Source of the DNA: Lineus longissimus | Taxonomy: Eukaryota; Nemertea; Pilidiophora; Heteronemertea; Lineidae | DNA: 64,000 nt | Assembly: GCF_910592395.1 (NCBI RefSeq) | Contig: NC_088322.1 | Span: 2,668,001 to 2,732,000, forward strand | Reading direction: 5' to 3' | In this document: piece after piece, positions 1 to 11,923 of the stretch | How positions within the stretch are numbered: the stretch's first letter is position 1 | How the letters are laid out: each line of letters opens with the position of its first letter | Notes under the pieces: model-generated | What the model was told of the DNA's origin: nothing | What the model saw: only the letters and a program-made list of their open reading frames with translations | The model's database searches: none | Program-made: the position numbers and the translations under genes

Positions 1-1457
1 TGTGTCACCTAGTACAAGGAATGGTCTCAAGAGTCACTCTGTGTCACCTAGCACAAGGAAGAGTCTCAAGAGTCACTCTGTGTCACCTAGCACAAGGAAC
101 AGTCTCACTCTGTGTCGTCTAGCACAAGGAAAAGTCTCAAGAGTCACTCTGTGTCACCAAGTACAAGAAACAGTCTCACTCTGTGTCACCTAGTACAAGA
201 AACAGTCTCAAGAGTCACTCTGTGTCACCTAGTACAAGAAACAGTCTCAAGAGTCACTCTGTGTCACCTAGCACAAGAAACTGTCTCAAGAGTCACTCTG
301 TGTCACCTAGTACAAGGAATGGTCTCAAGAGTCACTCTGTGTCACCTAGTACAAGGAATGGTCTCAAGAGTCACTCTGTGTCACCTAGTACAAGGAATGG
401 TCTCAAGAGTCACTCTGTGTCACCTAGCACAAGAAACTGTCTCAAGAGTCACTCTGTGTCACCTAGTACAAGGAATGGTCTCAAGAGTCACTCTGTGTCA
501 CCTAGCACAAGAAACTGTATCAAGAGTCAATCTGTGTCACCTAGCACAAGGAACAGTCTCAAGAGTCACTCTGTGTCACCTAGCACAAGAAACTGTCTCA
601 AGAGTCACTCTGTGTCACCTAGTACAAGGAATGGTCTCAAGAGTCACTCTGTGTCACCTAGTACAAGGAATGGTCTCAAGAGTCACTCTGTGTCACCTAG
701 TACAAGGAATGGTCTCAAGAGTCACTCTGTGTCACCCAGCACAAGAAACTGTCTCAAGAGTCACTCTGTGTCACCTAGTACAAGGAATGGTCTCAAGAGT
801 CACTCTGTGTCACCTAGTTCAAGGAATGGTCTCAAGAGTCACTCTGTGTCACCTAGCACAAGGAACAGTCTCACTCTGTGTCACCTAGCACAAGGAACAG
901 TCTCAAGAGTCACTCTGTGTCACCTAGTACAAGGAATGGTCTCAAGAGTCACTCTGTGTCACCTAGCACAAGGAACAGTCTCAAGAGTCACTCTGTGTCA
1001 CCTAGCACAAGAAACAGTCTCAAGAGTCACTCTGTGTCACCTAGCACAAGAAACTGTCTCAAGAGTCACTCTGTGTCACCTAGTACAAGGAATGGTCTCA
1101 AGAGTCACTCTGTGTCACCTAGTACAAGGAATGGTCTCAAGAGTCACTCTGTGTCACCTAGTACAAGGAATGGTCTCAAGAGTCACTCTGTGTCACCCAG
1201 CACAAGAAACTGTCTCAAGAGTCACTCTGTGTCACCTAGTACAAGGAATGGTCTCAAGAGTCACTCTGTGTCACCTAGTTCAAGGAATGGTCTCAAGAGT
1301 CACTCTGTGTCACCTAGCACAAGAAACTGTCTAAAGAGTCACTCTGTGTCACCTAGTACAAGGAATGGTCTCAAGAGTCACTCTGTGTCACCTAGTACAA
1401 GGAACAATCTCAAGAGTCACTCTGTGACACCTAGTACAAGGAACAGTCTCACTCTGT
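1..1457. repeat. NG/NC-rich block with internal 461-bp duplication
   Basis: After a leader of NS-type units (with GTCGTCTAG at 114), 39-bp NC and NG units run from 263 to about 1,386. The run contains the variant NC unit at 497 (GTATC, then GTCAATC), CCCAGC units at 731 and 1,192, and AGTTC units at 809 and 1,270. The series 575-847 repeats at 1,036-1,308, an offset of 461 bp (eleven 39-bp plus one 32-bp unit). The block ends at the GACACC-starting 32-bp unit at 1,426. It matches the middle-domain copy at 22,880-23,873 apart from this duplication. The longest open frame in the window (183-1334, 383 codons) is a by-product of the long runs of 39-bp units here. Confidence 0.93.
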
Positions 1458-2763
1458 GTCACCTAGCACAAGGAACAGTCTCAAGAGTCACTCTGTGTCA
1501 CCTATCACAAGGAACAATCTCACTCTGTGTCACCTAGCACAAGAAACAGTCTCAAGAGTCACTCTGTGTCACCTAGTACAAGGAACAGTCTCAAGAGTCA
1601 CTCTGTGTCACCTAGTACAAGGAACAGTCTCACTCTGTGTCACCCAGCACAAGGAACAGTCTCACTCTGTGTCACCTAGCACAAGGAACAGTCTCAAGAG
1701 TCACTCTGTGTCACCTAGCACAAGGAACAGTCTCAAGAGTCACTCTGTGTCACCTAGTACAAGAAACAGTCTCACTCTGTGTCACCTAGCACAAGGAACA
1801 GTCTCAAGAGTCACTCTGTGTCACCTAGCACAAGGAACAGTCTCACTCTGTGTCACCAAACACAAGGAACAGTCTCAAGAGTCACTCTGTGTCACCTAGC
1901 ACATGGAACAGTCTCACTCTGTGTCACCTAGCACAAGGAACAGTCTCAAGAGTCACTCTGTGTCACCTAGTACAAGGAATGGTCTCAAGAGTCACTCTGT
2001 GTCACCTAGCACAAGGAACAGTCTCAAGAGTCACTCTGTGTCACCTAGCACAAGGAACAGTCTCACTCTGTGTCGCCTAGCACAAGGAAAAGTCTCAAGA
2101 GTCACTCTATGTCACCTAGTACAAGAAACAGTCTCACTCTGTGTCACCTAGTACAAGAAACAGTCTCAAGAGTCACTCTGAGTAACCTAGTACAAGAAAC
2201 AGTCTCAAGAGTCACTCTGTGTCACCTAGCACAAGGAACAGTCTCAAGAGTCACTCTGTGTCACCTAGTACAAGAAACAGTCTCACTCTGTGTCACCTAG
2301 CACAAGGAACAGTCTCAAGAGTCACTCTGTGTCACCTAGCACAAGAAACAGTCTCAAGAGTCACTCTGTGTCACCTAGCACAAGAAACAGTCTCAAGAGT
2401 CACTCTGTGTCACCTAGCACAAGAATTAGTCTCACTCTGTGTCACCTAGCACAAGAAACAGTCTCAAGAGTCACTCTGTGTCACCTAGCACAAGAAACAG
2501 TCTCAAGAGTCACTCTGTGTCACCTAGCACAAGAAACAGTCTCACTCTGTGTCACCTAGCACAAGGAACAGTCTCAAGAGTCACTCTGTGTCACCTAGCA
2601 CAAGGAACAGTCTCACTCTGTGTCACCTAGCACAAGGAACAGTCTCAAGAGTCACTCTGTGTCACCTAGTACAAGGAACAGTCTCACTCTGTGTCACCTA
2701 GCACAAGGAACAGTCTCAAGAGTCACTCTGTGTCACCTAGTACAAGGAACAGTCTCACTCTGT
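1458..2763. repeat. Mixed 39/32-bp NS-unit segment
   Basis: This segment has NS-type units with a few isolated NG units (one near 1,968), a CpG-bearing GTCGCC unit at 2,072, and an ACATGG variant near 1,900. Bases 1,458 to about 2,430 correspond unit by unit to 23,874 to about 24,850 (constant offset 22,416). The first 2.4 kb of the window are therefore a third, partial copy of the 3.5-kb HOR seen at 21.2-28.2 kb. From about 2,430 onward the order changes to that of the west domain. Confidence 0.9.
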
Positions 2764-4191
2764 GTCACCTAGCACAATAAACAGTCTCAAGAGTCACTCT
2801 GTGTCACCTAGTACAAGGAACAGTCTCAAGAGTCACTCTGTGTCACCTAGTACAAGGAACAGTCTCACTCTGTGTCACCTAGCACAAGGAACAGTCTCAA
2901 GAGTCACCCTGTGTCACCTAGTACAAGAAACAGTCTCACTATGTGTCACCTAGCACAAGAAACAGTCTCAAGAGTCACTCTGTGTCACCTACCACAAGCA
3001 ACAGTCTCAAGAGTCACTCTCTGTCACCTAACAGTCTCACTCTGTGTCACCTAGCAGAAGGAACAGTCTCAAGAGTCACTCTGTGTCACCTAGCACAAGG
3101 AACAGTCTCAAGAGTCACTCTGTGTCACCTAGCACAAGAAACAGTCTCAAGAGTCACTCTGTGTCACCTAGCACAAGGAACAGTCTCACTCTGTGTCACC
3201 TAGCACAAGGAACAGTCTCAAGAGTCACTCTGTGTCACCTAGCACAAGGAACAGTCTCAAGAGTCACTCTGTGTCACCTAGCACAAGAAACAGTCTAAAG
3301 AGTCACTCTGTGTCACCTAGCACAAGAAACAGTCTCAAGAGTCACTCTGTGTCACCTAGCACAAGGAACAGTCTCAAGAGTCACTCTGTGTCACCTAGCA
3401 CAAGGAACAGTCTCACTATGTGTCACCTAGCACAAGGAACAGTCTCAAGAGTCACTCTGTGTCACCTAGCACAAGAAACAGTCTCAAGAGTCACTCTGTG
3501 TCACCTAGCACAAGGAACAGTCTCACTCTGTGTCACCTAGCACAAGGAACAGTCTCAAGAGTCACTCTGTGTCACCTAGCACAAGAAACAGTCTCAAGAG
3601 TCACTCTGTGTCACCTAGCACAAGAAACAGTCTCAAGAGTCACTCTGTGTCACCTAGCACAAGAAACAGTCTCAAGAGTCACTCTGTGTCACCTAGCACA
3701 AGAAATAGTCTCACTCTGTGTCACCTAGCACAAGGAACAGTCTCAAGAGTCACTCTGTGTCACCTAGCACAAGGAACAGTCTCAAGAGTCACTCTGTGTC
3801 ACCTAGCACAAGGAACAGTCTCAAGAGTCACTCTGTGTCACCTAGCACAAGAAACAGTCTCACTCTGTGTCACCTAGCACAAGAAACAGTCTCAAGAGTC
3901 ACTCTGTGTCACCTAGCACAAGAAACAGTCTCACTCTGTGTCACCTAGCACAAGAAACAGTCTCAAGAGTCACTCTGTGTCACCTAGCACAAGAAACAGT
4001 CTCAAGAGTCACTCTGTGTCACCTAGCACAAGAAACAGTCTCACTCTGTGTCACCTAGCACAAGGAACAGTCTCAAGAGTCACTCTGTGTCACCTAGCAC
4101 AAGGAACAGTCTCACTCTGTGTCACCTAGCACAAGGAACAGTCTCAAGAGTCACTCTGTTTCACCTAGTACAAGGAACAGTCTCACTCTGT
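2764..4191. repeat. HOR copy, 1,428 bp (west domain, copy 1)
   Basis: The copy starts at the unit with CACAATAAAC (GG changed to TA), a landmark that recurs at 4,192, 5,329 and 6,757. It includes an ACTATG 32-bp unit, an AAGCAAC unit, and the first 23-bp unit at 3,023-3,045. Private changes in this copy include CTCTCTGTC just before the 23-bp unit, AGCAGAAGG after it, and GTCTAAAG near 3,295, which puts a stop in one open frame. Confidence 0.9.
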
Positions 4192-5328
4192 GTCACCTAG
4201 CACAATAAACAGTCTCAAGAGTCACTCTGTGTCACCTAGTACAAGGAACAGTCTCAAGAGTCACTCTGTGTCACCTAGTACAAGGAACAGTCTCACTCTG
4301 TGTCACCTAGCACAAGGAACAGTCTCAAGAGTCACCCTGTGTCACCTAGTACAAGAAACAGTCTCACTATGTGTCACCTAGCACAAGAAACAGTCTCAAG
4401 AGTCACTCTGTGTCACCTAGCACAAGCAACAGTCTCAAGAGTCACTCTGTGTCACCTAACAGTCTCACTCTGTGTCACCTAGCACAAGGAACAGTCTCAA
4501 GAGTCACTCTGTGTCACCTAGCACAAGGAACAGTCTCAAGAGTCACTCTGTGTCACCTAGCACAAGAAACAGTCTCAAGAGTCACTCTGTGTCACCTAGC
4601 ACAAGGAACAGTCTCACTCTGTGTCACCTAGCACAAGGAACAGTCTCAAGAGTCACTCTGCGTCACCTAGCACAAGGAACAGTCTCAAGAGTCACTCTGT
4701 GTCACCTAGCACAAGAAACAGTCTCAAGAGTCACTCTGTGTCACCTAGCACAAGAAACAGTCTCAAGAGTCACTCTGTGTCACCTAGCACAAGGAACAGT
4801 CTCAAGAGTCACTCTGTGTCACCTAGCACAAGGAACAGTCTCACTCTGTGTCACCTAGCACAAGGAACAGTCTCAAGAGTCACTCTGTGTCACCTAGCAC
4901 AAGAAACAGTCTCAAGAGTCACTCTGTGTCACCTAGCACAAGGAACAGTCTCACTCTGTGTCACCTAGCACAAGGAACAGTCTCAAGAGTCACTCTGTGT
5001 CACCTAGCACAAGGAACAGTCTCAAGAGTCACTCTGTGTCACCTAGCACAAGAAACAGTCTCAAGAGTCACTCTGTGTCACCTAGCACAAGAAACAGTCT
5101 CAAGAGTCACTCTGTGTCACCTAGCACAAGAAATAGTCTCACTCTGTGTCACCTAGCACAAGGAACAGTCTCAAGAGTCACTCTGTGTCACCTAGCACAA
5201 GGAACAGTCTCAAGAGTCACTCTGTGTCACCTAGCACAAGGAACAGTCTCACTCTGTGTCACCTAGCACAAGGAACAGTCTCAAGAGTCACTCTGTTTCA
5301 CCTAGTACAAGGAACAGTCTCACTCTGT
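4192..5328. repeat. HOR copy, 1,137 bp (copy 2, internally deleted)
   Basis: Unit order matches copy 1 up to about 5,260. It is then shorter by 291 bp, which equals five 39-bp plus three 32-bp units, so the loss respects unit boundaries. It has a 23-bp unit at 4,451-4,473 and shares a CTGCGTC change near 4,660 with the next copy (near 5,797). CTGTTTCACC at its 3' end (near 5,296) also occurs at the end of copy 1 (near 4,159). Confidence 0.9.
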
Positions 5329-6756
5329 GTCACCTAGCACAATAAACAGTCTCAAGAGTCACTCTGTGTCACCTAGTACAAGGAACAGTCTCAAGAGTCA
5401 CTCTGTGTCACCTAGTACAAGGAACAGTCTCACTCTGTGTCACCTAGCACAAGGAACAGTCTCAAGAGTCACCCTGTGTCACCTAGTACAAGAAACAGTC
5501 TCACTATGTGTCACCTAGCACAAGAAACAGTCTCAAGAGTCACTCTGTGTCACCTAGCACAAGCAACAGTCTCAAGAGTCACTCTGTGTCACCTAACAGT
5601 CTCACTCTGTGTCACCTAGCACAAGGAACAGTCTCAAGAGTCACTCTGTGTCACCTAGCACAAGGAACAGTCTCAAGAGTCACTCTGTGTCACCTAGCAC
5701 AAGAAACAGTCTCAAGAGTCACTCTGTGTCACCTAGCACAAGGAACAGTCTCACTCTGTGTCACCTAGCACAAGGAACAGTCTCAAGAGTCACTCTGCGT
5801 CACCTAGCACAAGGAACAGTCTCAAGAGTCACTCTGTGTCACCTAGCACAAGAAACAGTCTCAAGAGTCACTCTGTGTCACCTAGCACAAGAAACAGTCT
5901 CAAGAGTCACTCTGTGTCACCTAGCACAAGGAACAGTCTCAAGAGTCACTCTGTGTCACCTAGCACAAGGAACAGTCTCACTCTGTGTCACCTAGCACAA
6001 GGAACAGTCTCAAGAGTCACTCTGTGTCACCTAGCACAAGAAACAGTCTCAAGAGTCACTCTGTGTCACCTAGCACAAGGAACAGTCTCACTCTGTGTCA
6101 CCTAGCACAAGGAACAGTCTCAAGAGTCACTCTGTGTCACCTAGCACAAGGAACAGTCTCAAGAGTCACTCTGTGTCACCTAGCACAAGAAACAGTCTCA
6201 AGAGTCACTCTGTGTCACCTAGCACAAGAAACAGTCTCAAGAGTCACTCTGTGTCACCTAGCACAAGAAATAGTCTCACTCTGTGTCACCTAGCACAAGG
6301 AACAGTCTCAAGAGTCACTCTGTGTCACCTAGCACAAGGAACAGTCTCAAGAGTCACTCTGTGTCACCTAGCACAAGGAACAGTCTCAAGAGTCACTCTG
6401 TGTCACCTAGCACAAGAAACAGTCTCACTCTGTGTCACCTAGCACAAGAAACAGTCTCAAGAGTCACTCTGTGTCACCTAGCACAAGAAACAGTCTCTAT
6501 CTGTGTCACCTAGCACAAGAAACAGTCTCAAGAGTCACTCTGTGTCACCTAGCACAAGAAACAGTCTCAAGAGTCACTCTGTGTCACCTAGCACAAGAAA
6601 CAGTCTCACTCTGTGTCACCTAGCACAAGGAACAGTCTCAAGAGTCACTCTGTGTCACCTAGCACAAGGAACAGTCTCACTCTGTGTCACCTAGCACAAG
6701 GAACAGTCTCAAGAGTCACTCTGTGTCACCTAGTACAAGGAACAGTCTCACTCTGT
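5329..6756. repeat. HOR copy, 1,428 bp (copy 3)
   Basis: This copy has full length relative to copy 1 (constant offset 2,565). The 23-bp unit is at 5,588-5,610. A private GTCTCTATCTGTG change lies near 6,495. It shares the CGTCACC change with copy 2 but keeps the 291 bp that copy 2 lacks. Copy 3 is therefore either the parent of copy 2 or a product of exchange with it. Confidence 0.9.
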
Positions 6757-7453
6757 GTCACCTAGCACAATAAACAGTCTCAAGAGTCACTCTGTGTCAC
6801 CTAGTACAAGGAACAGTCTCAAGAGTCACTCTGTGTCACCTAGTACAAGGAACAGTCTCACTCTGTGTCACCTAGCACAAGGAACAGTCTCAAGAGTCAC
6901 CCTGTGTCACCTAGTACAAGAAACAGTCTCACTATGTGTCACCTAGCACAAGAAACAGTCTCAAGAGTCACTCTGTGTCACCTAGCACAAGCAACAGTCT
7001 CAAGAGTCACTCTGTGTCACCTAACAGTCTCACTCTGTGTCACCTAGCACAAGGAACAGTCTCAAGAGTCACTCTGTGTCACCTAGCACAAGGAACAGTC
7101 TCAAGAGTCACTCTGTGTCACCTAGCACAAGAAACAGTCTCAAGAGTCACTCTGTGTCACCTAGCACAAGGAACAGTCTCACTCTGTGTCACCTAGCACA
7201 AGGAACAGTCTCAAGAGTCACTCTGTGTCACCTAGCACAAGGAACAGTCTCAAGAGTCACTCTGTGTCACCTAGCACAAGAAACAGTCTCAAGAGTCACT
7301 CTGTGTCACCTAGCACAAGGAACAGTCTCAAGAGTCACTCTGTGTCACCTAGCACAAGGAACAGTCTCAAGAGTCACTCTGTGTCACCTAGCACAAGGAA
7401 CAGTCTCACTCTGTGTCACCTAGCACAAGGAACAGTCTCAAGAGTCACTCTGT
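6757..7453. repeat. Partial HOR copy 4 and junction to the CTACCAC family
   Basis: The segment begins with the CACAATAAAC landmark and includes a 23-bp unit at 7,016-7,038. It follows the 1,428-bp order until about 7,440, where units with CTACCACAAGG and AGAGCCACTC begin a different HOR. Confidence 0.85.
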
Positions 7454-8700
7454 GTCACCTACCACAAGGAACAGTCTCAAGAGCCACTCTGTGTCACCTA
7501 GCACAAGAAACAGTCTCAAGAGTCACTCTGTGTCACCTAGCACAAGAAACAGTCTCAAGAGTCACTCTGTGTCACCTAGCACAAGAAACAGTCTCACTCT
7601 GTGTCACCTAGCACAAGGAACAGTCTCAAGAGTCACTCTGTGTCACCTAGTACAAGAAACAGTCTCACTATGTGTCACCTAGCACAAGAAACAGTCTCAA
7701 GAGTCACTCTGTGTCACCTAACAGTCTCACTCTGTGTCACCTAGCACAAGGAACAGTCTCAAGAGTCACTCTGTGTCACCTAGCACAAGGAACAGTCTCA
7801 AGAGTCACTCTGTGTCACCTAGCACAAGAAACGGTCTCAAGAGTCACTCTGTGTCACCTAGCACAAGGAACAGTCTCACTCTGTGTCACCTAGCACAAGG
7901 AACAGTCTCACTCTGTGTCACCTAGCACAAGGAACAGTCTCAAGAGTCACTCTGTGTCACCTAGCACAAGGAACAGTCTCAAGAGTCACTCTGTGTCACC
8001 TAGCACAAGAAACAGTCTCAAGAGTCACTCTGTGTCACCTAGCACAAGAAACAGTCTCAAGAGTCACTCTGTGTCACCTAGCACAAGGAACAGTCTCAAG
8101 AGTCACTCTGTGTCACCTAGCACAAGGAACAGTCTCACTCTGTGTCACCTAGCACAAGGAACAGTCTCAAGAGTCACTCTGTGTCACCTAGCACAAGGAA
8201 CAGTCTCAAGAGTCACTCTGTGTCACCTAGCACAAGGAACAGTCTCAAGAGTCACTCTGTGTCACCTAGCACAAGAAACAGTCTCACTCTGTGTCACCTA
8301 GCACAAGAAACAGTCTCAAGAGTCACTCTGTGTCACCTAGCACAAGAAACAGTCTCACTCTGCGTCACCTAGCACAAGAAACAGTCTCAAGAGTCACTCT
8401 GTGTCACCTAGCACAAGAAACAGTCTCAAGAGTCACTCTGTGTCACCTAGCACAAGAAACAGTCTCACTCTGTGTCACCTAGCACAAGGAACAGTCTCAA
8501 GAGTCACTCTGTGTCACCTAGCACAAGAAACAGTCTCAAGAGTCACTCTGTGTCACCTAGCACAAGAAACAGTCTCAAGAGTCACTCTGTGTCACCTAGC
8601 ACAAGGAACAGTATCAAGAGTCACTCTGTGTCACCTAGCACAAGGAACAGTCTCACTCTGTGTCACCTAGCACAAGGAACAGTCTCAAGAGTCACTCTGT
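7454..8700. repeat. CTACCAC-family HOR copy, 1,247 bp
   Basis: It starts at a 39-bp unit with CTACCACAAGG followed by AGAGCCACTC. A 23-bp unit lies at 7,713-7,735, and an AAGAAACGGTCTC unit with a CpG follows. Unlike most later copies it keeps CAAGAGTC where they have CAATAGTC. A CTGCGTC change is near 8,362 and a GTATCAAG change near 8,611. Confidence 0.88.
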
Positions 8701-10057
8701 GTCACCTACCACAAGGAACAGTCTCAAGAGCCACTCTGTGTCACCTAGCACAAGAAACAGTCTCAAGAGTCACTCTGTGTCACCTAGCACAAGAAACAGT
8801 CTCAATAGTCACTCTGTGTCACCTAGCACAAGAAACAGTCTCACTCTGTGTCACCTAGCACAAGGAACAGTCTCAAGAGTCACTCTGTGTCACCTAGTAC
8901 AAGAAACAGTCTCACTATGTGTCACCTAGCACAAGAAACAGTCTCAAGAGTCACTCTGTGTCACCTAACAGTCTCACTCTGTGTCACCTAGCACAAGGAA
9001 CAGTCTCAAGAGTCACTCTGTGTCACCTAGCACAAGGAACAGTCTCAAGAGTCACTCTGTGTCACCTAGCACAAGAAACGGTCTCAAGAGTCACTCTGTG
9101 TCACCTAGCACAAGGAACAGTCTCACTCTGTGTCACCTAGCACAAGGAACAGTCTCACTCTGTGTCACCTAGCACAAGGAACAGTCTCAAGAGTCACTCT
9201 GTGTCACCTAGCACAAGGAACAGTCTCAAGAGTCACTCTGTGTCACCTAGCACAAGAAACAGTCTCAAGAGTCACTCTGTGTCACCTAGCACAAGAAACA
9301 GTCTCAAGAGTCACTCTGTGTCACCTAGCACAAGGAACAGTCTCAAGAGTCACTCTGTGTCACCTAGCACAAGGAACAGTCTCACTCTGTGTCACCTAGC
9401 ACAAGGAACAGTCTCAAGAGTCACTCTGTGTCACCTAGCACAAGGAACAGTCTCAAGAGTCACTCTGTGTCACCTAGCACAAGGAACAGTCTCAAGAGTC
9501 ACTCTGTGTCACCTAGCACAAGAAACAGTCTCACTCTGTGTCACCTAGCACAAGAAACAGTCTCAAGAGTCACTCTGTGTCACCTAGCACAAGAAACAGT
9601 CTCACTCTGTGTCACCTAGCACAAGAAACAGTCTCAAGAGTCACTCTGTGTCACCTAGCACAAGGAACAGTCTCAAGAGTCACTCTGTGTCACCTAGCAC
9701 AAGAAACAGTCTCACTCTGTGTCACCTAGCACAAGAAACAGTCTCAAGAGTCACTCTGTGTCACCTAGCACAAGGAACAGTCTCACTCTGTGTCACCTAG
9801 CACAAGGAACAGTCTCACTCTGTGTCACCTAGCACAAGGAACAGTCTCAAGAGTCACTCTGTGTCACCTAGCACAAGGAACAGTCTCAAGAGTCACTCTG
9901 TGTCACCTAGCACAAGAAACAGTCTCAAGAGTCACTCTGTGTCACCTAGCACAAGAAACAGTCTCAAGAGTCACTCTGTGTCACCTAGCACAAGGAACAG
10001 TCTCAAGAGTCACTCTGTGTCACCTAGCACAAGGAACAGTCTCAAGAGTCACTCTGT
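8701..10057. repeat. CTACCAC-family HOR copy, 1,357 bp
   Basis: The order matches the previous copy with a constant 1,247-bp offset up to about 9,600, then is extended by 110 bp (two 39-bp plus one 32-bp unit). The 23-bp unit is at 8,960-8,982. It carries CAATAGTC near 8,803, a change shared with copies at 10.1, 11.1, 13.0, 18.1 and 20.3 kb. Confidence 0.88.
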
Positions 10058-11084
10058 GTCACCTACCACAAGGAACAGTCTCAAGAGCCACTCTGTGTCA
10101 CCTAGCACAAGAAACAGTCTCAAGAGTCACTCTGTGTCACCTAGCACAAGAAACAGTCTCAATAGTCACTCTGTGTCACCTAGCACAAGAAACAGTCTCA
10201 CTCTGTGTCACCTAGCACAAGGAACAGTCTCAAGAGTCACTCTGTGTCACCTAGTACAAGAAACAGTCTCACTATGTGTCACCTAGCACAAGAAACAGTC
10301 TCAAGAGTCACTCTGTGTCACCTAACAGTCTCACTCTGTGTCACCTAGCACAAGGAACAGTCTCAAGAGTCACTCTGTGTCACCTAGCACAAGGAACAGT
10401 CTCAAGAGTCACTCTGTGTCACCTAGCACAAGAAACGGTCTCAAGAGTCACTCTGTGTCACCTAGCACAAGGAACAGTCTCACTCTGTGTCACCTAGCAC
10501 AAGGAACAGTCTCAAGAGTCACTCTGTGTCACCTAGCACAAGGAACAGTCTCAAGAGTCACTCTGTGTCACCTAGCACAAGGAACAGTCTCAAGAGTCAC
10601 TCTGTGTCACCTAGCACAAGAAACAGTCTCACTCTGTGTCACCTAGCACAAGAAACAGTCTCAAGAGTCACTCTGTGTCACCTAGCACAAGAAACAGTCT
10701 CACTCTGTGTCACCTAGCACAAGAAACAGTCTCAAGAGTCACTCTGTGTCACCTAGCACAAGAAACAGTCTCAAGAGTCACTCTGTGTCACCTAGCACAA
10801 GAAACAGTCTCACTCTGTGTCACCTAGCACAAGGAACAGTCTCAAGAGTCACTCTGTGTCACCTAGCACAAGGAACAGTCTCAAGAGTCACTCTGTGTCA
10901 CCTAGCACAAGAAACAGTCTCAAGAGTCACTCTGTGTCACCTAGCACAAGAAACAGTCTCAAGAGTCACTCTGTGTCACCTAGCACAAGGAACAGTCTCA
11001 AGAGTCACTCTGTGTCACCTAGCACAAGGAACAGTCTCACTCTGTGTCACCTAGCACAAGGAACAGTCTCAAGAGTCACTCTGT
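10058..11084. repeat. CTACCAC-family HOR copy, 1,027 bp
   Basis: This is a shorter copy with a 23-bp unit at 10,317-10,339 and CAATAGTC near 10,160. It is 220 bp shorter than the 1,247-bp copy (four 39-bp plus two 32-bp units), so copy lengths again differ by whole units. Confidence 0.87.
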
Positions 11085-11923
11085 GTCACCTACCACAAGG
11101 AACAGTCTCAAGAGCCACTCTGTGTCACCTAGCACAAGAAACAGTCTCAAGAGTCACTCTGTGTCACCTAGCACAAGAAACAGTCTCAATAGTCACTCTG
11201 TGTCACCTAGCACAAGAAACAGTCTCACTCTGTGTCACCTAGCACAAGGAACAGTCTCAAGAGTCACTCTGTGTCACCTAGTACAAGAAACAGTCTCACT
11301 ATGTGTCACCTAGCACAAGAAACAGTCTCAAGAGTCACTCTGTGTCACCTAACAGTCTCACTCTGTGTCACCTAGCACAAGGAACAGTCTCAAGAGTCAC
11401 TCTGTGTCACCTAGCACAAGGAACAGTCTCAAGAGTCACTCTGTGTCACCTAGCACAAGAAACGGTCTCAAGAGTCACTCTGTGTCACCTAGCACAAGGA
11501 ACAGTCTCACTCTGTGTCACCTAGCACAAGGAACAGTCTCACTCTGTGTCACCTAGCACAAGGAACAGTCTCAAGAGTCACTCTGTGTCACCTAGCACAA
11601 GGAACAGTCTCAAGAGTCACTCTGTGTCACCTAGCACAAGAAACAGTCTCAAGAGTCACTCTGTGTCACCTAGCACAAGAAACAGTCTCAAGAGTCACTC
11701 TGTGTCACCTAGCACAAGGAACAGTCTCAAGAGTCACTCTGTGTCACCTAGCACAAGGAACAGTCTCACTCTGTGTCACCTAGCACAAGGAACAGTCTCA
11801 AGAGTCACTCTGTGTCACCTAGCACAAGGAACAGTCTCAAGAGTCACTCTGTGTCACCTAGCACAAGGAACAGTCTCAAGAGTCACTCTGTGTCACCTAG
11901 CACAAGAAACAGTCTCACTCTGT
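11085..11923. repeat. CTACCAC-family HOR copy, partial
   Basis: It begins with the same landmark, has a 23-bp unit at 11,344-11,366, and runs into the 2,588-bp HOR at about 11,924. Measured landmark to landmark the step here is 1,859 bp (11,085 to 12,944). Confidence 0.85.

Noticed and set aside
183-1334. Long + strand open frames (up to 383 codons) as protein genes with 13-residue repeats
   Set aside because: They follow directly from 39-bp units lacking stops in two frames and start and end wherever 32- or 23-bp units shift frame. Most begin at GTG inside the repeat. There is no unique N- or C-terminal domain, promoter or splice context, and the same peptides occur throughout the window.
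3023-3045. 23-bp unit as an insertion or excision footprint of a mobile element
   Set aside because: It is a simple 9-bp deletion relative to the 32-bp unit with at most one base of homology at the break. All twenty copies share the same break and sit at HOR-related positions, so one deletion followed by amplification is sufficient.
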